11,794 nucleotides of DNA, taken from NCBI GenBank assembly GCA_031275035.1, contig JAISPH010000109.1, positions 1 through 11,794 on the forward strand, read 5' to 3'. This DNA is from Treponema sp. (GTDB taxonomy: Bacteria > Spirochaetota > Spirochaetia > Treponematales > Breznakiellaceae). This document shows positions 6,757 to 11,794 of this stretch, in pieces. Position numbers and translations under genes: made by a program. The notes under the pieces were generated by a model. It saw nothing but the letters and a program-made list of their open reading frames with translations. It was not told the origin of the DNA and did not search any database. How positions within the stretch are numbered: position 1 is the first letter of the stretch; each line of letters begins with the position of its first letter.

Positions 6757-7343
6757 TGGGTAAAAAGATTCTATTCGGCCTTTTGGTGTTGACGGGGCGG
6801 TTTCTTTTTGCCCAGGAAGCGTTCCCGCCGGCGTTGTCGGAGGAGACGCTCCGCAGTCTGGTTGACAACTGGGACGGCATCGATGAAGCCATGTCCGGTC
6901 TGGAGGACACCCCCCAGATGACGGCCTTGGGGGATGATTTTGAGGGTTTTTTGGACGAATGCCAGGAATTTTTTGAGGACTTTGAGGGGAGCATCAGCGA
7001 GGGGAAATTCAGGAGCGACTTTATGCGTATGAGGGCCTATAAGGCGCCTCCCCCGGTGAAGCAGGTTTTTTCCCGTTACGGCCTGGGTCCCCGGGGCTTT
7101 GAGGTTTTTTTTGTCAGTTTTTGCGGAATCATGGCCTACAGCCTCGATCAGGCGATGGCTCCCTATGTGGAGTTTGTGGAAACGGCGGAATCCACGGGGA
7201 TCGGCGCCGGAATTCTGGATCTTGATCTTGAGCGGGCGCGGTTTCTTATTGACCGGATCCGGTTTTTCAAGGGCCTCTTTCATCCCCAGGATATGGCCCT
7301 TATCGAAGAATACTGGGGGGATCTGAAAAAACTCTTCAATTAG
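6756..7343 (+). CDS. Secreted acidic protein of unknown function
   Basis: A 195-residue protein starting at ATG 6756, five bases after GGGAGG; ATG 6750 is in frame but would abut that site. The N-terminus is a clear signal peptide: Lys3-Lys4, a hydrophobic core to about residue 18, likely cleavage after Ala19 before Gln20-Glu21. The mature part is mostly helical in appearance and acidic, with a dense stretch at about 70-95 (GDDFEGFLDECQEFFEDFEG). A hydrophobic segment occurs in the middle (GFEVFFVSFCGIMAYSLDQ), probably buried rather than membrane-spanning. I recognise no family or catalytic motif. It is predicted to act in the periplasm. Its last eight bases overlap the end of the convergent rlmE gene. 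It is real on the evidence of signal peptide, ribosome-binding site and codon use like its neighbours. Confidence 0.8.
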   Translation: MGKKILFGLLVLTGRFLFAQEAFPPALSEETLRSLVDNWDGIDEAMSGLEDTPQMTALGDDFEGFLDECQEFFEDFEGSISEGKFRSDFMRMRAYKAPPPVKQVFSRYGLGPRGFEVFFVSFCGIMAYSLDQAMAPYVEFVETAESTGIGAGILDLDLERARFLIDRIRFFKGLFHPQDMALIEEYWGDLKKLFN

Positions 7344-8004
7344 GGGGTTCGCCGCCGAAGTTTCGGTCCGCTCCTGCGGCGCGGCCCGGATTTTCACGTT
7401 TTCCCAGCCCGATATAGTAGGTTTCAACGGATCCGGGCCGGCAGGTCCGGGGTTTGAAGCTTTTGCCGCTTGCAAAGCGTTCCCGTATCCGCCTTAGTAC
7501 CGAAGCGGCGTCCCCGCCCTGGAATATCTTGACCACCAGGCCGCCCCCGGCGGCCAGGCTTTCCGCATAGTCCAGCACGGCCTCCGCCAGTTCCAGGGAA
7601 CGCAGGGCGTCCACCCCCCGGTTCCCGGTGGTGGCGGGGGCGGCGTCGCTGATGATAAGGTTAAAGGGGCCCCGTTCCAGCAGGGCCCTCCGGATCTCCG
7701 GCAGGGTAATGTCCCCCCGGACAAAGCGGAAACGCTCCTCCCCAAAGAGGCCCTGATCATACTGCCGGGAGAGGGGGAGGAGGTCCGCCGCGGTCAGTTC
7801 CAGCGCGCTCCCCCGGCGGAGCGCGTAGAGGCTCCAGCTTCCCGGAGCGGCCCCCAGGTCCAGGACCCGGAACACGCCGCCGGACGCGGGCCGGAGGAGG
7901 CCGAACTTTTCGTCCATTTCCTGCAGTTTGTATACCGAACGGGCGGGGTAGCCTTCCCGCCGGGCCCGTAGCGACCAGTGATCCGGCTTTTCGTAGGGGT
8001 TCAA
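7336..8004 (-). CDS. rlmE: 23S rRNA 2'-O-ribose (U2552) methyltransferase RlmE/FtsJ
   Basis: From the TTG at 8004 the product has 222 residues, about the family's usual size. The AdoMet-binding motif VLDLGAAPGSW is at 47-57 and the catalytic K-D-K-E set is complete: Lys26 in RSVYKLQE, Asp120 in ISDAAP, Lys159 in VVKIFQG and Glu194 in VETYYIG. The enzyme methylates U2552 in the A-loop of 23S rRNA on the 50S subunit in the bacteria studied, aiding late subunit assembly. TTG is chosen because it directly precedes NPYEKPDHW, the start of family similarity, and has GGAG nine bases upstream; the frame is open further upstream but would run into the divergent synthase gene. The last residues (after about 205) are a short non-conserved tail. 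It overlaps the secreted-protein gene tail to tail by eight bases. Confidence 0.93.
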   Translation of the reverse strand: MNPYEKPDHWSLRARREGYPARSVYKLQEMDEKFGLLRPASGGVFRVLDLGAAPGSWSLYALRRGSALELTAADLLPLSRQYDQGLFGEERFRFVRGDITLPEIRRALLERGPFNLIISDAAPATTGNRGVDALRSLELAEAVLDYAESLAAGGGLVVKIFQGGDAASVLRRIRERFASGKSFKPRTCRPGSVETYYIGLGKRENPGRAAGADRNFGGEPPN

Positions 8005-8032
8005 GGGGTTTTTCTCCGGGGCCGGAATCGTG

Positions 8033-8038
8033 TAGAAT
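8033..8038 (+). promoter_or_regulatory. -10 box of the polyprenyl synthase gene
   Basis: TAGAAT (five of six) preceded by GTG lies only five bases before the ATG at 8044, and no good -35 box is seen at 17 bases. The predicted transcript would start on or beside the start codon. The same arrangement occurs before the ZIP and XPB genes. Confidence 0.3.
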
Positions 8039-8043
8039 GAGGC

Positions 8044-9126
8044 ATGGAGAAAGAGTATACCCGGCGGCTCGAAAAGATTGAAGCCCTGCTCCGGCGGGGG
8101 CTTCCCGAACCGCCCCTTCCTCCATGGAGGGCCGCGGTCTTTGGGGAGATTCCCCCGGCGCCGCCGGATCTGATCCGTTCCCTCTGCGCCCCCGGCCGGG
8201 ATCTTCTGGACCGGGGAGGCAAGCGGTGGCGGCCTCTCCTGATGACTCTGATCTGCGAAGCCCTGGGGGGCGGCGACGGGGCGCTGCCCCTGACCCCCCT
8301 GGTGGAATTTCCCCATAATGCCAGCCTCATCCATGACGATATCGAAGACAACTCCGATACCCGCCGGGGCGGGCCCGCAGTTCACCTTATCTATGGAACC
8401 GATACGGCCATTAACGGGGCTTGTTTTCTTTATTTTCTTCCTTTAGTTTGTGTTGAAGCTTGGTCCGGCGGGCCGGAACGAAAGAACCGTATCTACCAGG
8501 TCTGGGGCGAGTATATGCGGCGGCTTCACCTGGGTCAGGCCATGGATATAAACTGGCACCGTAACCTTGACTCCCGGCCGGAGATCGAAATCTATTATGT
8601 CATGTGCGGCCTTAAAACAGGCTGCCTTGCCCGGCTGGCGGCGGCCCTGGGGGTCTATGCCGCGGATGCGGGGCTCTTCGGCGCTTCCGCCGGAACCGTT
8701 ACCCCCCGGGGAGAAGCCCTGGCCGCGGCGCTGGGGGATGCGGCGGAAAAGCTGGGGGTGGGTTTTCAGATACTGGACGATGTGAAGAACCTTAGCTCCG
8801 GCAATCCCGGCAAGAAGCGGGGGGATGACGTGGCGGAGGGCAAGAAGAGCCTTCCGGTGCTGCTCTACCTTCGCGGCGGCGGAGAACGGGGCAGGCTGGT
8901 GTCCCGTTGTTTTGCCGCCGCCCGGAAGGAGGGCGCCGCCGCCGCCGAAGTGGAAGAGCTGATAGCCGCGCTGGAGGCTGCGGGGGTTTTGGAAGAGGCC
9001 CGGGAGAAGGGGACGGCCCTTATCTCGGAAGCCGGAGCCGTCCTGGGGGAATTGCCCTTTACGGGTTTTGCGGAAGATGCCGGAGCCCGGCGGCTCCTGG
9101 CGGGGCTGCCGCAGCTGATATGTTAG
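8044..9126 (+). CDS. Polyprenyl (isoprenyl) diphosphate synthase
   Basis: A 360-residue trans-isoprenyl diphosphate synthase. It shows the substrate-binding GGKRWRPLL near residue 60, the first Asp-rich motif DDIED at 98-102 followed by DTRRGGPA, and the second Asp-rich motif as DDVKN at 245-249, followed by GDDVAEGKKSLPVLL. These Asp motifs hold Mg2+ and diphosphates while isopentenyl diphosphate is added to an allylic primer. The third Asp of the second motif is Asn. The residues four and five before the first motif are small (Ser, Ala), which in this family usually argues against a strict C15 product, but chain length cannot be decided here. Likely products feed undecaprenyl carriers or quinones. 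ATG 8044 has only GAGG next to it and a TAGAAT five bases upstream. The BFN gene follows after nine bases. Confidence 0.9.
   Translation: MEKEYTRRLEKIEALLRRGLPEPPLPPWRAAVFGEIPPAPPDLIRSLCAPGRDLLDRGGKRWRPLLMTLICEALGGGDGALPLTPLVEFPHNASLIHDDIEDNSDTRRGGPAVHLIYGTDTAINGACFLYFLPLVCVEAWSGGPERKNRIYQVWGEYMRRLHLGQAMDINWHRNLDSRPEIEIYYVMCGLKTGCLARLAAALGVYAADAGLFGASAGTVTPRGEALAAALGDAAEKLGVGFQILDDVKNLSSGNPGKKRGDDVAEGKKSLPVLLYLRGGGERGRLVSRCFAAARKEGAAAAEVEELIAALEAAGVLEEAREKGTALISEAGAVLGELPFTGFAEDAGARRLLAGLPQLIC
8054..8082 (-). promoter_or_regulatory. Possible rlmE promoter inside the synthase gene start
   Basis: On the minus strand TTCAAT (complement 8077-8082, three of six) is followed by 17 bases and TATACT (complement 8054-8059, five of six). 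Transcription would begin near 8047, giving a leader of about 43 bases to the TTG. The -35 is poor, so this is a tentative call; it would overlap the first codons of the divergent gene. Confidence 0.25.
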
Positions 9127-9135
9127 GAAAAAACG

Positions 9136-9756
9136 ATGAAGATGATAGAAGCTGAAATCTGGACTATCGTGCGGACCGATCAGGGAAATGCGGCGTTGCT
9201 CCGGCCCCTGGGTTCGGATATTTCGGCGCCCATCTTTATCGGCCAGTCTGAAGCCCAGGCTATTCTGATGGGCCTTGGGGAGGTTGCCGTACTCCGGCCC
9301 CTTACCCACGATCTGCTGCTGGATGTGATCCGCCGCCTGGGGTTCGATTTGTTCCGGGCGGAGGTCCACGATCTGAGGGACGGCGTCTTCTATGCCCGGC
9401 TCTTTCTCAGCGGCGGGAACTATACCGCCGGGGACCCGCTGGTCCTGGACGCCCGTCCCTCCGACGCCATAGCCCTGGCGGTCCGCTGTAAATGTCCGGT
9501 TTTTGTGTCCGAAAAGGTAATGGAAGAGGCGGGGGTGTCCATCGATCTGATCATCGGAGAGGTGTCGGAAACGGGCCGTTTCCCCGGCGGCCTTAACGCC
9601 GGAGCCTCCGGCCCGGAGTTCAAGGCCCAGAGCCGCCGGAAGATCCTGCAGGCGAAGCTGGAAGTTGCCGTGGAGGCCGAAGAATACGAAAGGGCCGCGG
9701 AATTTCGGGATATTTTGACCATTTTGGACAGGGAAAACAAAAAGAAGAATCTTTGA
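9136..9756 (+). CDS. Bifunctional nuclease (BFN/DUF151) domain protein with UVR tail
   Basis: A 206-residue protein. Residues 1-145 form a BFN/DUF151 domain (IFIGQSEAQAI near 35-45, RPLTHDLLLDVI, RPSDAIALAV, PVFVSEKVM), a family described as having DNase and RNase activity in some members. After a linker, residues 168-203 form a UVR helix pair (RRKILQAKLEVAVEAEEYERAAEFRD), the motif by which UvrB and UvrC contact each other. BFN-UVR fusions occur in several phyla; a link to nucleotide excision repair or stress is plausible but not shown. The start is ATG 9136 with AGGA seven bases upstream; ATG 9142 is a second option. It lies nine bases after the polyprenyl synthase stop, so the two are probably co-transcribed, with no obvious functional link. 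Confidence 0.9.
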   Translation: MKMIEAEIWTIVRTDQGNAALLRPLGSDISAPIFIGQSEAQAILMGLGEVAVLRPLTHDLLLDVIRRLGFDLFRAEVHDLRDGVFYARLFLSGGNYTAGDPLVLDARPSDAIALAVRCKCPVFVSEKVMEEAGVSIDLIIGEVSETGRFPGGLNAGASGPEFKAQSRRKILQAKLEVAVEAEEYERAAEFRDILTILDRENKKKNL

Positions 9757-9765
9757 CCGCAGGGA

Positions 9766-9790
9766 TTTTTCAACCCGGCATTTTGAAAAA
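9766..9790. other. AT-rich inverted repeat after the BFN gene
   Basis: TTTTTCAA (9766-9773) and TTGAAAAA (9783-9790) are perfect complements with a 9-base loop, ten bases after the BFN stop. The stem is too AT-rich for a classical terminator and no T-run follows. It could be a weak terminator or a protein-binding site upstream of the M23 gene. Confidence 0.3.
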
Positions 9791-9816
9791 GCTTCGGTAA
9801 TTCGTGTAATTTCTCA

Positions 9817-9846
9817 TTGCAAAAACATAATAAACCGATATATGAT
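9817..9846 (+). promoter_or_regulatory. Probable promoter of the LysM/M23 peptidase gene
   Basis: TTGCAA (9817-9822, four of six), 18 bases, then TATGAT (9841-9846, five of six) lie in an AT-rich gap. Transcription would begin near 9853, which excludes ATG 9842 as the translation start and leaves a leader of about 37 bases to ATG 9890. A second possible -10, CATAAT at 9826-9831, lacks a -35 box. Confidence 0.45.
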
Positions 9847-9889
9847 AGAGACTCTTATGGCAGATTTTACAAAAATCAGGCGGATTATA

Positions 9890-10909
9890 ATGAAAATGAG
9901 CCGTTTTGGGAAATCGCCGGCGGAAAACCGCCCTCTCCCGGCGCCGGGGCTCCTTTTAAGGGTATTTTTTATTTGTTCTATGGTCTATTTTGTTCAAGCC
10001 GCCGCCATTTTTCCTGCCGCCGGCGGGGAAAAAGCCGCCGGGAGCAGGGAATCTGCCGGGAATGACGGCGAAAGCGGCATGGGCGGCTTCGAGGAGGCCT
10101 CCTCCATTCTGCCGGTAAATCTTGAGCAACGGAACTCCAGGGGGACGCCTGAACTGGAGGACTATTCCCAGCCCCGGATGCTGCTCTATTCTTCGTACAC
10201 CATGCGGAGCGGCGATACAATAGGCCAGATTGCCAAGGATTTCGGCCTTAACGAGGGTACGCTGTTTTCGCTGAACGGCATTTCCAATGACCGGATCGTT
10301 CCGGTGGGAAAGGAGCTGAGGATTCCCAACCAGGACGGCATACTGCATACGGTTAAAAAGGGCGACACCCTGGAAAGTATCGCCAAAAAATACGAAAAAT
10401 ATGCGGTCGATCCGCCGTCGATTCTTATTGCCAATGAGCTTTTTACCGGCAATATCCTTCCCAATGATAAAATTTTTATTCCCGGCGCCCAGCTTTCCCC
10501 GGAGGAGCGCCTTGGCATTACGGGGAACTTCTTCCTGTGGCCCGTCCGGGGACGGATAACCTCTCCCTACGGATACCGGGTAAGCCCCTTTACGGGGAAC
10601 CGTACCTTCCATTCCGGTATGGATATAGGTTCCCCCCTGGGCACTCCCATCAGGGCCGCCATGGCCGGCCTGGTTACCGCCGCCGGATATGACGCGACCT
10701 TCGGCAACTATGTGGTCATTTCCCACCATGCGGGCTACCGGACCATGTACGGCCACATGAACGCTATCCGGGTTAAGGCCGGCGCCTATGTAGGGGCCGG
10801 GGATCTGATAGGCACCGTGGGCAGTACCGGATTAAGCACCGGCGCCCATCTCCACTTTGCCGTGTATAAAAACGGCAGAACCACGAACCCCCGGCTTCTG
10901 CTTCGCTAG
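9890..10909 (+). CDS. Exported M23 peptidase with two LysM domains
   Basis: From ATG 9890 the product has 339 residues. A hydrophobic segment (about 22-40, LLLRVFFICSMVYFVQAAA) is the export signal or anchor. Then come a low-complexity linker, LysM 1 (about 102-146, YTMRSGDTIGQIA), LysM 2 (about 151-200, HTVKKGDTLESIA) and an M23 metallopeptidase domain (about 215-339). The zinc ligands are visible: His241 and Asp245 in HSGMD and His322 in HLHF, with His289 (YGHM) and His320 completing the active site, so it should be an active endopeptidase cutting peptidoglycan cross-bridges, with LysM binding the glycan. The role is probably cell-wall remodelling during growth or division. The frame is open from ATG 9842 (also ATG 9857 and 9896); 9890 is preferred because the promoter overlaps 9842 and an AGGCGG precedes 9890. 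Confidence 0.9.
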   Translation: MKMSRFGKSPAENRPLPAPGLLLRVFFICSMVYFVQAAAIFPAAGGEKAAGSRESAGNDGESGMGGFEEASSILPVNLEQRNSRGTPELEDYSQPRMLLYSSYTMRSGDTIGQIAKDFGLNEGTLFSLNGISNDRIVPVGKELRIPNQDGILHTVKKGDTLESIAKKYEKYAVDPPSILIANELFTGNILPNDKIFIPGAQLSPEERLGITGNFFLWPVRGRITSPYGYRVSPFTGNRTFHSGMDIGSPLGTPIRAAMAGLVTAAGYDATFGNYVVISHHAGYRTMYGHMNAIRVKAGAYVGAGDLIGTVGSTGLSTGAHLHFAVYKNGRTTNPRLLLR

Positions 10910-10932
10910 CCGGTTCGTACCCGTCTGAGGTT

Positions 10933-10969
10933 GGAAGGCCGGGCTGTTCCCGGAACTGCCCTTCGTTTT
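10933..10969 (+). terminator. Probable intrinsic terminator of the M23 gene
   Basis: GGGCTGTTCC (10941-10950) and GGAACTGCCC (10952-10961) form a GC-rich inverted repeat with one mismatch, extended by GAA/TTC outside it, and are followed by a T-rich run (TTCGTTTTA). It begins 30 bases after the M23 stop. It is oriented for the plus strand; the convergent acidic gene ends at 10974 and has no T-run on its own side. Confidence 0.5.
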
Positions 10970-10973
10970 AGGA

Positions 10974-11794
10974 TTACTTTTTCAGCACCGAATTGATAAG
11001 ATTTTTGAAATCCTGGTCCAGTTTTGTTTCGTTTTCGGCGGCGTCCAGGGCGCTTTCGTTAATGTAATGAATGCCGTCCCGTTCTTCAATTATTGATTCC
11101 GGTTTAACCGCTTCCAGGCTGTTTCCGCCTCCGTTTTCCAGAATGCCGGGGCTGGTATCCGCCGCGGAGAAGGGCTTATAAACCAGGGACATCTCATAAT
11201 TGGGTTCAAGCTCTTCCAGCTTGAGGGTTACGTTGGGATCTTGCGGGGCCTTGGCGGCCTGATCGGGTTCCCCGTCTTTCGAGAAGGGTGAGAAAGGCGA
11301 GACAATTTCAATGTTCATGTCAAAGGCGCCGGTATCTTCATCCTCCTCGTCGAGATCGGAGAATTCAATCTTACTGGCCAGTTCGTCCATCGGTGAAGGC
11401 GGAACGGCGGCCGGGACGGGGGGAGCTTCGCCCAGCGCTTCAAGCTCCTCCGGCTCAAGTTCCTCAAGCTCCCCGGCCTCTTCGTCGGAGCGCATAATGT
11501 TCATTACCGAATCAATGTCTTCGTCTACCAGTTCAAGGCCGCTGGTTTCGACTATGGTGGGAATATCGTCATCCCCAAAGACAAGTTTCAGGTTCGAGGG
11601 CTTTTGGGTTTCGGCGGCTTTTGCCGCCGCTTCGGTTTCCGCGGGCTCCACGACTCCGGTTTCGTCAAGCTCTTCAAGCTCCTCTACCGCTTCGGCTTCG
11701 GCGGGCTCTACGGTTCCGGTTTCGTCAAGCTCCTCAAGCTCCTCTACCGCCTCGGCTTCGGCGGGCTCTACGGCTCCGGTTTCGTCAAGCTCTT
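10974..11794 (-). CDS. Acidic repeat protein, C-terminal part, cut by window edge
   Basis: The frame is open from the right edge to TAA at 10974-10976, giving 273 visible codons; the true start lies outside the window (GTG 11651 is inside the repeats and unlikely). The upstream part is a 20-residue repeat, ELDETGxVEPAEAEAVEELE, two full and one degenerate copy visible, then a segment NLKLVFGDDDIPTIVE, more Glu/Asp-rich low complexity (LEELEPEELEALGE, FSDLDEEDEDTG), and a less biased C-terminus (DGIHYINESALDAAE, QDFKNLINSVLKK). No catalytic motif, signal peptide or membrane segment is visible. The protein is likely disordered over much of its length, with a possible binding role; I recognise no family. 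It is convergent with the M23 gene. Confidence 0.8.
   Translation of the reverse strand, partial: ELDETGAVEPAEAEAVEELEELDETGTVEPAEAEAVEELEELDETGVVEPAETEAAAKAAETQKPSNLKLVFGDDDIPTIVETSGLELVDEDIDSVMNIMRSDEEAGELEELEPEELEALGEAPPVPAAVPPSPMDELASKIEFSDLDEEDEDTGAFDMNIEIVSPFSPFSKDGEPDQAAKAPQDPNVTLKLEELEPNYEMSLVYKPFSAADTSPGILENGGGNSLEAVKPESIIEERDGIHYINESALDAAENETKLDQDFKNLINSVLKK
11641..11794 (-). repeat. 60-bp in-frame tandem repeat in the acidic protein gene
   Basis: Units are 11641-11700, 11701-11760 and 11761-11794 (partial, running off the edge), with a degenerate further stretch just below 11641. Units 1 and 2 differ at five of 60 bases. Because the unit is a multiple of three, copy number can change without breaking the frame. 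Each unit encodes 20 residues with about eight Glu/Asp. Confidence 0.93.

Noticed and set aside
8443..9369. Minus-strand 308-codon frame
   Set aside because: Antisense to the prenyl synthase and BFN genes, both of which have clear family motifs.

Overview
The window reads as chromosomal DNA of a GC-rich spirochaete, probably a Treponema-like member of the Spirochaetales. The reasons are an XPB-type DNA-repair helicase (a family also annotated in treponemes), an exported chagasin-type inhibitor, a LysM/M23 cell-wall peptidase and an acidic protein with 20-residue repeats. The assignment is inference from gene content; no rRNA or tRNA gene is present. Coding density is high. No phage, insertion sequence or CRISPR array is visible.

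Layout. Positions 1-45 (minus) hold the first 15 codons of an exported or membrane protein that runs off the left edge, with a very good promoter and a 13-bp palindrome over its predicted transcription start. Positions 216-599 (plus) encode a chagasin-family (I42) protease inhibitor. Positions 602-841 contain 2.4 copies of a 99-100 bp tandem repeat whose last, partial copy is the 3' end of the next gene, a minus-strand ZIP metal transporter (817-1635). A 51-bp AT-rich divergent promoter region separates ZIP from a plus-strand three-gene unit: an XPB-family helicase (1687-3519), an XPB-partner-like protein with a Helicase_C_3-like and a WYL-like region (3516-5678, GTGA overlap), and a NYN nuclease with a C-terminal LOTUS/OST-HTH domain (5705-6484). 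This unit is the most interesting part of the window.

A 271-bp gap follows. It holds a strong hairpin and a possible 57-codon small gene (6583-6756) that overlaps the start of an unrecognised secreted acidic protein (6756-7343). That gene meets the minus-strand rRNA methyltransferase rlmE (7336-8004) tail to tail with an 8-bp overlap. Divergent from rlmE is a probable operon of a polyprenyl diphosphate synthase (8044-9126) and a bifunctional-nuclease-domain protein with a UVR tail (9136-9756). A LysM-LysM-M23 peptidase (9890-10909) ends in a probable intrinsic terminator. The right edge is the C-terminal part of a minus-strand, Glu/Asp-rich protein whose visible upstream part is a 60-bp in-frame tandem repeat.

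Functionally the window mixes nucleic-acid maintenance (XPB helicase, partner, NYN-LOTUS, BFN-UVR), ribosome maturation (RlmE), isoprenoid chain synthesis, metal uptake and envelope functions. A recurring feature is a -10-like box only 5-9 nt upstream of the start codon of genes lacking a convincing Shine-Dalgarno sequence (ZIP, XPB, prenyl synthase), which suggests leaderless transcripts.
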